Positions 11,350-22,019 of a DNA stretch of 64,000 nucleotides are shown here, one piece after another. The translations under genes and the position numbers were made by a program. Within the stretch, counting starts at the first letter, position 1. Each line of letters starts with the position of its first letter. The notes under the pieces are model-generated. The model was given only the letters and a program-made list of their open reading frames with translations. It was not told where the DNA came from and made no database searches. The stretch covers positions 4,464,001-4,528,000 of the forward strand of contig OY755171.1 in NCBI GenBank assembly GCA_963576735.1, given 5' to 3'. This stretch comes from Bedellia somnulentella. Taxonomy: Eukaryota > Arthropoda > Insecta > Lepidoptera > Bedelliidae.

Positions 11350-11605
11350 AATGCTGTGTAATGTCGGCTTAGAATAGCACTACCCCATTTCTTCCAGTGG
11401 GTGTACGTAAAAGGCCACTTACGGTATTGGGGCTTTTAAGGGATTTTTGGGCGATGTGGTTGGAGACCCATCACCAAGAACCTTAATTTTTACCATCTTT
11501 TCCCACACTCAAAATTCCAAAAGTGGCTGAGGAATTTCTAATTCCTCAGCTCTGGCTAACGCTTCTTGGGATTTATAGCCGTGAGTATATGTACGTATGT
11601 ATGTG
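11350..11605 (+). mobile_element. SINE-A copy, full length
   Basis: From GCTGTGTAATGTCGGCTTAG to GCCGTGAGTATATGTACG with tail. Confidence 0.9.
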
Positions 11606-11961
11606 ATAATTGTTCTGTGCATTTTTAAGTTAAAGTTGGTAAATTAATGAAAGTATGTTGTTCAGATGCAGATTACTGGGCCAAATCTATCAAACCTTAT
11701 AAAACAAATATTTTTATTTAAACCAACTAATCTGCGAAATCCCTGAGTAGTCTGCAAAATAGAAACCAAGTATATAGTAAATTGACTAAATTTATAACTA
11801 CCTAAAATATATTGTACCATCAGGCCATTTATGTGACGCATATTGCTCAGAGGATTGACTAGGTGTTACGGACCAGGTTACTTATCGTTCGCACTGTAAG
11901 CTAGGTTGCTTAGATATGCTTTAAATGTATAATATACTAGCTGACACTTTACTTAGTGACA
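11606..11961. other. No gene seen
   Basis: About 355 bp of spacer without a recognised repeat. Confidence 0.5.
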
Positions 11962-12596
11962 CTGTGTAGTCTCGGCTTAGAATAGCACTACCCCATTTCT
12001 ACCCGTGGGTGATTGTAAGAGGCGACTAAGGGTATAGGGGTTTTTTAAGTAACTTTTGGGTGATGTGGTTGGAGACCCGTCACCAACAACATAAACATAA
12101 ACATAAACGTTCACGCCGTTTATCCCCGAAGGGGTTGGCAGAGGTACCAATACTCCTGAACTCACATGGCAAGCGCCATCTAGTTTCCAGAGAAGGTACC
12201 CACGTTTTGCTTAGACAGTGTACTCACGTGATAGGGGGCAGGCCTATCGCCGTTTTGTACGAATACACTGTCACATGACTAAGTACAACTCAGCCATGTG
12301 GGTTTCCTCACGATGTTTTCCCTCACCGTTAGCAACCATGATAAATTAACCACACATATGACTTTAGAAAAGACAAATTGGTGTAGGCCCGTCCCAGGAT
12401 TGGAACTCACGCCCTTCTGTTTTTCGGGCGGGTGTTCTACCCACTGGACTATCATGTCGTATCACCAACAATTATTTATTATTACCATCTTTTCCCCATT
12501 TAACTACCAAAAGTGGCTGAGGAATATTTTATTTCCAAAGCTCTGGCTACCCCGTTTAGGGATAAATAGCCGTGAGCATATGTATGTATGTATGTA
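11962..12596 (+). mobile_element. SINE-A interrupted by a SINE-B
   Basis: The SINE-A 5' half is 11962-12089 and the 3' half 12462-12596. The direct repeat TCACCAACAA stands at 12080-12089 and 12462-12471, a 10-bp target-site duplication around the SINE-B at 12090-12461. Open frames at 11977-12612 on both strands are translations of these SINEs. Confidence 0.9.
12090..12461 (-). mobile_element. SINE-B copy nested in SINE-A
   Basis: Starts with the AACATAAACATAAACGTTCA tail end and GCCGTTTATCCCCGAAGGGG, and ends with the tRNA-like head (GGATTGGAACTCACGCCC as B box; CCACTGGACTATCATG as A-box side). Subfamily with an AGAAGGGCG-type anticodon arm and a CTAGTTTCCAGAGAAGG body. Confidence 0.9.
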
Positions 12597-12848
12597 CACT
12601 TTACTTATTTAAAGTGTATGTCATTCTATTCTGGATTCTCATTTGAAATTATATATCGTGCAGAGAAACGTATATTTCAAATTCAAATTAATTTTTTTTG
12701 CTATTTAGACACGGTACATTTGATGACACAATTAAATAATTTTAGTTTCACATGTCTAAACTTTGCAGGCATGCAAATTCATAACACAAACATTTATATA
12801 ATTTAAATTTCATTATCTAACGTAGCATTAATAATTTAATATCACAGT

Positions 12849-13198
12849 ACATTAATGATTAAACAAAACTATTAAAAAATCATTCATATCATAAAAGCAG
12901 CTTTGAACCAACCACTCTTTCAGTTTATACTTTAAACGATTTAATTGACAGCTCTTCAAATCATCTCGGTTGTTATTAAAAAATTTAGTGAGCATCACTG
13001 GACAACATTTATTTCCCAAACTCGAATGTGAAAATGGCACTTCAATATTTGATCATTAGTTTGAAGAACAATTGGTTCATTTATACATACACAGAATAAG
13101 CTTAAAACTAATATTCTGGAATAGCACTCAAAACAATATTTATACAAGATTTTAGTCTGTCGCTGTCTATTATACATTAGTAAATATCTTATTCTCAT
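12849..13198 (-). pseudogene. CR1/Jockey-like LINE reverse transcriptase C-terminus, frameshifted
   Basis: Two minus-strand frames are joined by a frameshift near 13000-13040. The upstream frame contains CYSRILVLSLFCVCIN; the downstream one reads LGNKCCPVMLTKFFNN, then LKYKLKEWLVQSCFYDMNDF. The order (basic-hydrophobic helix, then LNRLKYKLKEWL and CFYxxNDFL near the end) matches my memory of the C-terminal tail of insect CR1/Jockey-clade reverse transcriptases. The rest of the LINE is absent. Clade assignment is an inference. Confidence 0.5.
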
Positions 13199-13270
13199 TA
13201 ATTACATACTATAATAAACAATTATATATTACTAATCGTATATGTCGTGTACTATTCGTGTATGTGTATA

Positions 13271-13529
13271 TGTTGTGTAGTGTCGGTTTAGAATAGCACT
13301 ACCCCATTTCTTCCGGTGGGTGTACGTAAAAGGCGACTAACGGTATTGGGGTCTTTTAAGAGATTTTTGGGCGATGCGGTTGGAGACCCATCACCAACAA
13401 CCTTTATTTTACCATCTTTTCCCCACACAATTTTCCAAAAGTGGCTGAGAAATTTCTAATTCCTTAGCTCTGGCTACCCCTTTCTTGGGATTTATAGCCG
13501 TGAGTATATGTAGGTATGTATGTATGTAT
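13271..13529 (+). mobile_element. SINE-A copy, full length
   Basis: From TTGTGTAGTGTCGGTTTAGA to GCCGTGAGTATATGTAGG with tail; carries the GGTGGGTGTACGTAAAAGG variant. Confidence 0.9.
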
Positions 13530-14212
13530 TCGTATATATTTCATATTAAATATACCGCTATTGCTATGAATCGTAATGGCCATATATTAATAGTATCTTA
13601 CATAAAATCATTTTCATATACTTGCAAGTTTAAGTGTCTATATACCAACAGTAAATTCATGTTTTAGAAAATAAAAGAGCTTTGAATTTTGTTACAACAT
13701 TATAAATTTATGTGGAAAACAACTAACTACCTGCTTTCAAGTACTAAAAGTCTAGAAATCAATAAAACAGAAAAAGGCAAAATAAACTTTCTGGTTTGTG
13801 AAATAGAGCTAAATTTGCTTTCAAAGAAGTTGGTGTAACTTTCAGAATTTGAAAATAGTAAGTCAAGAAACCCAAGTTTTAAAGTTTGTTTAGTGAGACT
13901 TGGAATGTTATCTAAGGGAGACTTTTGAGCGGAGTTAGTCTCAATTTGCGTCAAATAAAAATAAAACAAGTTGGGAAATACGTTGGCTTCAAAGATACAC
14001 CAATTTCACTGATAGTTGATAGAAAGGCAAGTAGCTTAAAAATATTTAGTAATTTAGTTTGTATTTCAGCGAGAAACATAAAGAAAATAGTTCATTTACT
14101 TGAAGTATCTTTACGTATAAACATTTAATCAAAACAAAAAGCCCTATTTTTTTAAAATATACATAATATTTTTTGTCGCGTTTACACACATTTGCTTGCC
14201 GATACATACATA
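13530..14212. other. No gene seen
   Basis: Several short overlapping frames (13727-14231) on both strands; none shows a domain or consistent coding bias. Confidence 0.5.
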
Positions 14213-14320
14213 CATACATACATATACCCACGGTTATAAATCCTTAAAAGGGGTAGCCAGAGCTTTGGAATTAGAAAATCCTCAGCCACTTTGGGAAGTT
14301 GAGTGAGGAAAAGACTATAA
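14213..14320 (-). mobile_element. SINE-A 3' half
   Basis: Tail (ACATACATACATACATATAC), GGGGTAGCCAGAGC, CTCAGCCACTTTGGGAAGTT, GAGTGAGGAAAAGA, then ends; 5'-truncated. Confidence 0.85.
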
Positions 14321-14860
14321 AGTAAATGTTTAAGCGACATAATGTTACCGATAACGATTGAATATATTTTTACTTACTGCAGTGGAACTAATTAAAATCA
14401 CTTGAATTATACACGAATAGGGAAACATTGAACCATTGCATTTATCAGTCTATTTTAAAGAAAAATTGCATAATTTTTAATCTCGACTAATAAATTATGG
14501 AAATAATCGGGCCCCGTTTTGCAGGAGATTTCTTTAAGCGTTGCAGTTTAATAAGCGAGGCGATGGCGGCGCGGAGGTAGGAAAATTCCTTTTTTTTATT
14601 TCCTTCTTCACTTATTAATTAAAATGGAGCGAACCTTGATTGCGAATATTATCGTAATAGGAGGTGGTAATATATATTGTAATTGCATTCCTTATATTTT
14701 TCCATTATTGTAAACCAGATTTTTAGTTGATATAATAATATTCTGTTGCAATCCAAATAGCGTTGATTTTTTTCCGACAAAACTATCATCCTTCCACACT
14801 TAAAACTTTGTTACTATATGTTTTATAAATATGGGTATTATTTAGATTAATATTTATTTT
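14321..14860. other. No gene seen; GC-richer patch
   Basis: A locally GC-rich stretch at 14510-14585 (GGGCCCCGTTTTGCAGG; GCGAGGCGATGGCGGCGCGG) stands out from AT-rich surroundings. I see no open frame or repeat match; could be a conserved non-coding element or an unknown repeat. Confidence 0.4.
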
Positions 14861-15090
14861 TCTACTAGCTGAACCGGCAAACGTTGTTATGCCATAAAAA
14901 TATTTCTAGGGAATTACTAGTCGATAAAATAAAAAGGATCGTACAACCCTTATCACTTAAGAGTATTATAAATAGTTACAAACCTATTCCCAGAACCACC
15001 AAATGTGTATTCTAAATTTCATTTTAATTGGTTCAGCAGTTTTTGAGGAGTTAGGTGACCACCTATTTTACATATAAAACGACACTCATA
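14861..15090 (+). repeat. Degenerate dispersed insect repeat
   Basis: Contains CTAGCTGAACCGGCAAACGT near the start and ATTGGTTCAGCAGTTTTTGA near the end. Text of this kind (CCGGCAAACGTTGTT ... TCGGTTCAGTAGTTT) is familiar to me from many arthropod genomes; the exact class is not certain. Confidence 0.5.
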
Positions 15091-15099
15091 TCGCTTATT

Positions 15100-15165
15100 C
15101 CCAGTGAGACTATTGATTGCCACTTCGCACGATATCCTGACAAATCTCTAGGGTTTACCTCAAAT
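15100..15165 (-). mobile_element. LINE-R 3' scrap
   Basis: CCCAGTGAGACTATTGATTG and CCACTTCGCACGATATCCTG match the reverse complement of the LINE-R SAYPNGN/RTKWRSI end. Confidence 0.55.
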
Positions 15166-15184
15166 TTATCATATAATTAAAATA

Positions 15185-15295
15185 TTTCTTACAGCCCATT
15201 TATGTCCCCACTACGGAGCTCGAGCCTTCCCTATATATTGTGATTTGGCGTTAGTCCACCACGATGGCAAAGTGCTGGTTGTCAGACTCATTAAA
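15185..15295 (+). repeat. Fragment of a dispersed lepidopteran-type repeat
   Basis: CCCACTACGGAGCTCGAGCC followed by TTAGTCCACCACGATGGCAA and AGTGCTGGTTGTCAGACT. I recall the motif family TAGTCCACCACGCTGGCCAA from many insect repeats; here degenerate. Confidence 0.4.
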
Positions 15296-15902
15296 CAGAT
15301 ACAAACATGAATAATACATTTCAATACAAAAAAAAACATTTTATTTCAAATTAAATGAGAAAAATAATTACTTAATGTTTAAGTTCTTAAAATCATAAAA
15401 CAGGTTTTTTTATATCAAAAGACATCAATAGTTAACCATGTCAGGTATAGAACTTCATAATTTTACAGAATTAATTCAAATGTATACATGAAATTTTAAT
15501 TCCTGTATTTATTTCTATGATAGAAGACAAGTCGATTTTATTTCTATAATATGCGTTAAATATAACGAAGGCCACAAGTGATTAACGACAAATTAGTAAA
15601 AAAAAAGTAAATAAAAAAAAAATCTCTTCACCGTGTATAAAATAAAACATAATTAATATAAGCAACAATATTGTGAAAAGCTGGTGCCTGAAATAGGCTA
15701 TTCACCTGTGGTACAGGTCACCAGGTCCTCCGCGTGAGTGCTGAACAATTTCATATTTGTCTACGGTCTAAATAACAAATTAATTTAAGAAAAACAAAGC
15801 AAGCAGGAAATAATTAAAGAATATAAGACAAAAATGGAATTGGTCTTTTTTTATGAGTAAGTATACACTAAGGTGCAAGTGTATTTAAGTATGTAAGCAT
15901 GT
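15296..15902. other. No gene seen
   Basis: AT-rich spacer with poly-A tracts around 15600. Confidence 0.5.
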
Positions 15903-16005
15903 GTGGTGGGTGTGTGTGTGCGCGCTTGCGCGTGTGTTTGTGTGTGAGTGCGTGTGTGTGTGCGTGTGTGTGTGCGTGTGTGTGTGCGTGTGTGTGTTTG
16001 GGTGT
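15903..16005. repeat. GT-rich microsatellite with 10-bp higher unit
   Basis: Alternating GT/GC tract; from about 15950 it settles into tandem GTGTGTGTGC units. The minus strand translates as an HTHA repeat, which is not a protein. An ATTC run follows at about 16084-16099. Confidence 0.9.
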
Positions 16006-16196
16006 TACCATATTATACCATGAAATATTTAATACCTTAATCGCATACGTGTAATGCAGTGTGGCGATTGCAGTAAAATTAGCATTCATTCATTCATTCA
16101 GACGTGTTTGAGTGGTGGCCACGTTCGAGTCAGTGTAAGTAATCCTTCCCAAATTCAACGATGACTTGATGAAGGTATTGGAAAGCCGATAGATGA

Positions 16197-16349
16197 TGAT
16201 GCGGTTGGAGACTCATCACCAATAACCTTTATTTTACCATCTTTTCCCCACTAAAATTTCCAAAAGTGGCTGAGGAATTTTTAATTCCTTAGCTCTGGCT
16301 ACCCCTTCTAGGGATTTATAGCCGTAAGTATATGTATGTATGTATGTAG
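16197..16349 (+). mobile_element. SINE-A, 5'-truncated
   Basis: Begins at GATGATGCGGTTGGAGACTC and runs to GCCGTAAGTATATGTATG plus tail. Confidence 0.9.
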
Positions 16350-16369
16350 ATGAGAAAGAACCCTTACTT

Positions 16370-16515
16370 CAGAAGGGCAAGCACGAGCGCTATTTTATCG
16401 ACACGATAACGGTTAGAACAAGATGGCAGTATACGATACTAAGTAAGTGCGTAAGAGATGGCTGCTTTATCCCACGCGATAACTAGTTTAAACAGGGCTC
16501 GTGCTTGCCCTGCTG
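16370..16515 (+). mobile_element. MITE-K copy
   Basis: 140-bp body (16373-16512) with terminal inverted repeats AAGGGCAAGCACGAGC / GCTCGTGCTTGCCCTG, flanked by CAG and CTG. Interior has GATGGCAGTATACGATACTA and AGTGCGTAAGAGATGGCTGC. Non-coding, non-autonomous DNA transposon. Confidence 0.85.
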
Positions 16516-16762
16516 GAGATTTTTAGCGAGGCTCACGATTAGCGGCCCTTGTTGTAATAACTGTTTACCAAGTACTATTACTTAACTTTTAAAACACAAT
16601 TTGATTTTTATAAAATCGCCGCTAAATAGATCAAAACTGTGTTTGCTGGATATAACTGTTTTAATAAGTATGTATACTAACATGCCCATAGACACCTAGA
16701 AATGATAGCTAGATATTCAAGAAAAGAAATTTCTTAGTCGCTGTTGAAAGAAGTTACATACT

Positions 16763-16901
16763 AAATAAAGGTTGTTGCTGTTGAGTTTTCAACCGCATCG
16801 CCCAAAAAGTTACATAAAAAGCCAAAATGCTCTAGTCGCTTCTTACGAACGTCCACAATAAGATCATGGGTAGTGCTAACCTAAGCTGAAACTACACAGC
16901 C
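16763..16901 (-). mobile_element. SINE-A 5' half
   Basis: AATAAAGGTTGTTGCTG, AACCGCATCGCCCAAAAAGT and CTAAGCTGAAACTACACAGC; lacks the 3' half and tail. Confidence 0.8.
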
Positions 16902-17940
16902 CTTTTTTATACATTCAAAAGATTTTATGTAGCAAAAGTTATTCTAAGTATGCACTGAACGAAAAATTTATAAAGTTAAATTTCCCAACCTAATAGAAAA
17001 AAGCAAAATATAACTCGCAATTCCTTAATATGATTGAATAAGCTCGAAATGATATTATGGTCGTTAAAGTTGTCCGAGCCTCACGTAAATGTAATAAAAT
17101 TAAGTTATTTTCATTCACAAGCTTTAGAAAGTCATTTATCTAGTTGCTTCTGCGAATCGAAGTGTTTTATCGACCGTATCATGGCCCTGCTCAGTGGTAA
17201 ACACCATTAATTAGCCCCAATAGGCGTCACTACCGTGTTTTACAAAGGTGTGGCCTGAAAGCATGAAGTGAGAACCAAACTCACCTCTTTTCTTATGGCC
17301 TTAAGAATTATTTCACTACAATTGCAAGTTTGCTGCAAGAAATTTTGCTGTTAGTTGACTTTCTATCGCAATTGATTTAGTAGTTGCATTTCAGAACAAA
17401 GACCTCAATGCATTATAATGCTTCATTAAAGTATTAGCTATATGCAAGGTTATATAGCGTAAACGAAAACCAGATTCTCAGGATCTATTACCTTTTATTT
17501 ACTTTCAAGATCTTTTCGATTTCAAAGTTATTTGAACAAATATTACAGTAAAATTATTACATCGAATGGTCAGAGCCAAGTTTTCATTTCAAATACTTTG
17601 ACACCATGGGGTAAGCATAGACTATGTATGATTCTGGTAAATAGCTCGTATCATGGGAAACCATCAACACTTTTACTCATCCTTTTCAACATCCAACGTT
17701 TTGTCTATTAAATAATTTAGACACACACTCATCTAGTGGTATGTACCAGAAACAACAAGACAGTTTCACACAAAAATCTATTCTCATTATAAATACAACA
17801 CTATTCTTTTGCTAAGAAAATGACATGAGCAAATAGATAACCCTTTCAGCTACTGGACCTCGAAAAGGTCGCGACCCGTACCGAATTATGTTTCACGCGT
17901 CATGTCAGAGTGAATTTGTAGCGACGATGCTTCTGAAACT
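16902..17940. other. Low-repeat DNA, no gene seen
   Basis: About 1 kb without a recognised mobile element or coding frame. Confidence 0.5.
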
Positions 17941-18908
17941 AGGGGCCCAATTCTACAAGTCACATGGAATTTAATTTGTATTGACTTTTGAATGTTAACT
18001 TTACAATTCTACATACTTTTTATATTAAAAAAGGATGAAACGAAATGTTCATATTTACTGTGAACAAACTGTGAAAAGCAGTTTAAAGTTTACAATTCAC
18101 CAATAAACATTCGATGTATGCAATTAATTTGAAAAGATCTATTTCCAACATTTTGTTGGTTAATGATGGTTGGCTAATAAAATCAAATAAAAAAAATGTT
18201 TTATTAATTTAAATAACATAATTCACATAATACTTCATTTATTCGGTGATATTATAGTCATATTTTCTATAGGATTAATCAACAGCAAAAATCACCAGTT
18301 TATATGAATATTTTTTTTTTTTGACGTAGTAGGTATTTTAAAGTATTGACTATTAATTAAATTTAGACAAATTTGTATTAAATAGTGTTTTATGACTATT
18401 TATAAGATTATCATCTTATAATTAGTGAAGAATTAATAATATAATACGTAATTTTATGAAAATACTTATGAACATAAATGTAGCTAAAGAGGTTTGCCAG
18501 AATCGTATAAAGGGGTGGGTAAAAGTGGGAACTAATTGTTTGAGTATGTCTAATTTTATTTGCAGTTTATTTTTAAATAATTAATTTACGCGTAACTAAT
18601 CAATCGGATAGAATACTTTTGAAGTGTAGCAAGCATAGTTACCGGGGATACAGATTATATTTTCAAGCATAAATTAAAATGCAAGTTACTTTGTTTTTAT
18701 ATTTTTTGTAAGTAATGTAAAAGTTGTGTTTGCAGATAGCAAAAATGTGCTATCTCAAACTGACAGACATGACAAAACTATAAAGTTTTATTGCAATTTA
18801 GTCAAAGAACCTTCAAAAGTGCATATCTGTGTATTGGTACGTAACTATCTTTTTTAACTTTTAATTTAATGCAATGATAATTCAAAATTTCTTGGAGAAT
18901 TGCGCCCT
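17941..18908. mobile_element. Candidate DNA element with short inverted ends
   Basis: AGGGGCCCAATTCT (17941-17954) resembles the reverse complement of AGAATTGCGCCCT (18896-18908), with one substitution and one length difference. No duplication of flanking bases seen; interior AT-rich and non-coding, with a LINE-R scrap inside. Confidence 0.3.
18450..18552 (+). mobile_element. LINE-R 3' fragment, degenerate
   Basis: ATAAATGTAGCTAAAGAGGT, TTGCCAGAATCGTATAAAG and GGGAACTAATTGTTTGAGTA align with the LINE-R terminus. Confidence 0.65.
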
Positions 18909-19399
18909 GTTTTCCACTCGTCCGATATTTCAAAGATGGCCGGCGTCCGATTGCATCACGATATTACATTACTGGGTAACATGTTGAAATATTTGCAATC
19001 CACTGGTATTTTATCTCGTTTCATATCTTGTACGACCGTCTATGGCAAGTGTGAAATGTCTGTATGAATAAAATGTGCAATCATAGAGAGGGAATTTTAT
19101 AGGGTTAAATTAATTGGAATTGAATCAATTTTGGATAGAAGCGTTGAAGATATTTATTGGATTCCACTCCTTTCTACTGTATTAATATGTAAATTACACA
19201 TTACCTATCAATTTATGTTGTTTAGATACTGGTATTGAAACCAGGTCAAATGTGTTAGTTGGGCGGGCGGCTTATCGCAAGAGTACGTACCAAAGTGCAG
19301 AGTAAGACAAGATGGGCTTAGTTCGCCGTTATTATTGAATAAATACATAAACACACTAATCAACGTTCAGCAGTATGTAAGACGGTTTCACAGTAACAT
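18909..19399. other. No gene seen
   Basis: Spacer with CTCGTCCGATATTTCAAAGA near 18920; no domain or repeat identified. Confidence 0.45.
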
Positions 19400-19625
19400 T
19401 TACGGTAACAGTGGAAAAAAATATATTATGCTGATGATGTGGTACAAGTGGTGGGTGTCCGGAGTATGAGAGTACAGAGCATTTACGAAAGTATTGATGA
19501 ATGCGAACGCGTGATAAAAACGCGAATGCAGCAAAGATGAGATCCCTGAGAATTTAATGTAATGTAGGTTGTGTGACAGAGTGAGAAATATTATGGTCAT
19601 TAAGCGATGTTGTGTAAATGAAGAT
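19400..19625 (+). pseudogene. RTE-like LINE reverse transcriptase relic (YADD)
   Basis: The plus strand reads KKIYYADDVVQVVGVRSM at about 19417-19470, carrying the YADD catalytic motif of reverse transcriptase. Further on, another frame reads NAAKMRSLR followed by a degenerate CNVGCV segment, which fits the MRSLRSxCGV region that precedes the RERCGVK segment in this LINE class. Stops and frameshifts throughout. The likely parent is LINE-R or a close relative. Confidence 0.55.
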
Positions 19626-19675
19626 GTTGCTGTAGGCCAGAAAGACGGGCGATGACAAATTAAAATTACCCATTC

Positions 19676-20200
19676 AGCCCCTATTTTATCGTCCCGATAT
19701 CGGTTAGGATGAGATGGCAGAATACAACACTAAGTAAGTGCGTAAGAGATAGCTGTTTTATACCACGCGATATATAATAGCAACCGTGATAGCCCAGTGG
19801 GTAGAACACTCGGTTATCGTGCAAACGACTAGTGTTCAAATCCTGGATCGGGCCTACACCAATTTGTCTTTTCTAAAGACATATGTGTGGTTAATTTATC
19901 ATGGTAGTTAACGGTGAGGGAAAACATCGTGAGGAAACCCACATGGCTGAGTTGTACTTAGTCATGTGACAGTGTATTCGTACAAAACGGCGATAGGCCT
20001 GCCCCCTATCACGTGAGTACACTGTCCATGCAAAACATGGGTACTCTGAACACCAGGTGACAAAGTCACGTGATGTTCAGAAGTATTAGTACCTCTGCCA
20101 ACCCCTTCGGGGATATTCGGCGTGAACGTTTATGTTTTTATGTTATGTTATATAGTTCAATGTCACTCGTACCAGTTATGCAGGGCAGGGTCGCTATAAA
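19676..20200 (+). mobile_element. MITE-K relic split by a SINE-B
   Basis: CTATTTTATCGTCCCGATAT, GATGGCAGAATACAACACTA and AGTGCGTAAGAGATAGCTG match the MITE-K interior up to CCACGCGATATATA, where a SINE-B intervenes; TAGTTCAATGTCACTCGT after the SINE may be the other end. The outer inverted repeat is largely lost. Confidence 0.65.
19787..20148 (+). mobile_element. SINE-B copy, near complete
   Basis: Best preserved SINE-B of the first subfamily: A-box side GATAGCCCAGTGGGTAGAAC, anticodon arm GGTTATCGTGCAAACGACTA, B box GTGTTCAAATCCTGG, body with CAGGTGACAAAGTCACGTGA, 3' end CCCCTTCGGGGATATTCGGC then GTGAACG and a TTATG tail. Confidence 0.9.
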
Positions 20201-20212
20201 CAAACTGTGCCG

Positions 20213-20326
20213 ATACTCACGGCTTGAACCATAAAAAGGGGTGACAAACGCTCCAGAATTATAAATTAATTAGCCATTTTTTAAAGTTGAGGGGTTAAAA
20301 GATTCTTAAATAAAGGATTTTGATGG
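20213..20326 (-). mobile_element. SINE-A 3' half, degenerate
   Basis: ATACTCACGGCTTGAACC, AAAGGGGTGACAAACGCTCC and TTAGCCATTTTTTAAAGTTG align with SINE-A; 5'-truncated. Confidence 0.7.
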
Positions 20327-20890
20327 TTGTGGTTTGTGTGAGACTACAGAATATGTGGGCTCAGTAATATTGGACGTGAGCGTATTCTTAATACAAAATA
20401 ACCTAATCCAGTTATGGAAAAACGGTAAAACTTCAGATGGAGACCTTCAATTTCATACCTGAACCAATTTTCTAGCTCTCAGCATTGCGACACAGTCTGG
20501 TTCACAAAATCTACCCTCTCTCGTTTAATATATAAGGATAAAAGATACTCACTTAATTTGATTATTTAAACAAAACGGGGCAACTAATGGGGCCATCATT
20601 ATCACATCCAAATAAGTTGAGATGAATTTATATATAATTATATCAATAGCAACTTTATAAGAATGATGTTCTTGCCTAAGAATTTAAGGAATGTGTTATA
20701 ATTAAAATTCTATGTTTGACTTTCGAATATGAGTTGTATAAAACAGTAAAAGAATACTCGTACAAATCTAAAACAAAACTTTATCCTTGAAGAATTATAT
20801 ACCACTTATTTTGAATGTAAATACTTTTTTGTTTGAAAGTTAACAAAAGCCTATTTTAGAAAACACAATTATTATAATGCCGTGTAAGGT
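20327..20890. other. No gene seen
   Basis: AT-rich spacer. Confidence 0.5.
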
Positions 20891-21114
20891 ACCGTGTAGT
20901 GCCGACCTAGACTGTTAATAACCTTTCTATCCACGGGTGTCGTAAGAGGAGACTAAGGGTATGGAACTTTTTGAAGTAGTTTTTGGGCGATGCGGTTAGA
21001 GAGAGAGAGATTTATTTCTACTATATTGTCCCCTATCAACTTCCTATCGCGGCTGAAGAATTTCTAGCTTTAAAGCTCTGACTACCCCTTTTTGGAATTT
21101 GTGGCCGTGAGTAT
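20891..21114 (+). mobile_element. SINE-A copy, diverged
   Basis: ACCGTGTAGTGCCGACCTAG to GGCCGTGAGTATATTC, with a (GA)n run replacing part of the GGAGACCCATCACC block. Confidence 0.8.
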
Positions 21115-21430
21115 ATTCTTAAAACGTCTTACAAGGGATAACAATAGGTGGCTCATGTTTAATATTTCAACTAGCAATACTACCAAAAGGCTTAGACAAA
21201 TCAATATACCAAATGTCTACCTGTCTGTCGAAGTCTATTGCATTTCTCGATCCAGCGTTTCAGTCCTGCTACTGAAGAGGAGATACTGGTTGCTAAGAAT
21301 AAACATAGCTTAAAATAGAAACGGATTTCCGATGGCTGCTTGTTTTATAAAAATGTGATATAAAGTGATATTGTGCTATGTCATATTAACTGATATTATA
21401 CACTTATTGAATTATCCCTTGAATATTATA

Positions 21431-21811
21431 GTACATGATAGTTCAGTGGGTAGATCACCCGCCCGAAAATAGAAGGGCGTGAGTTCCAATCCTGAGTCGG
21501 GCCTACACCAATTTGTCTATTCTAAAGTCATATGTGTGGTTAATTTATCATGGTCGTTAACGGTGGTGAGGGAAAACATCGTGAGGAAACCCACATGGCT
21601 GAGTTGTACTTAGTCATGTGACAGTGTATTCGTACAAAACGGCGATAGGCCTGCCCCCTATCACGTGAGGACACTGTCTAAGCAAAACGTGGGTACCTTC
21701 TCTGGACACTAGATGGCGCTGCCATGTGATTTCAGAAGTATTGGTGCCTCTGCCAACCCCTTCTTGGATAAACGGCGTGAACGTTTATGTTATATATTTA
21801 TGTTATGTTAT
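21431..21811 (+). mobile_element. SINE-B copy, second subfamily
   Basis: Head GATAGTTCAGTGGGTAGATC with anticodon arm CCGCCCGAAAATAGAAGGGC and B box GAGTTCCAATCCTGAG; body with CTGGACACTAGATGGCGCTG; ends GGCGTGAACGTTTATGTTAT. Confidence 0.9.
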
Positions 21812-21826
21812 TATTAAATATATACT

Positions 21827-22019
21827 GCTTAGTGTCGGCTTAGAATAGCACTACTTTTTTTTCCCCATGGCGACTAAGGGTGGCGGGCTTTTTAAGTGAT
21901 TTTTGGGCGATGCGGACCCATCACTAAAACATTTATTTTGCAATCATTTTGTGTAACTGAAGAAATTTCTGATGCTGAAGCTTTGGCTACCCCTGATAGG
22001 CATTTATAGCCATGAGTAT
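21827..22019 (+). mobile_element. SINE-A copy with deletions
   Basis: CTTAGTGTCGGCTTAGAATA to GCATTTATAGCCATGAGTAT; part of the ACCTTTATTTTACCATC block is lost. Confidence 0.8.

Noticed and set aside
12298..12612. 104-codon open frame as a gene
   Set aside because: It translates nested SINE-B and SINE-A sequence.
15868..16089. His-Thr repeat protein
   Set aside because: Translation of the GT microsatellite.
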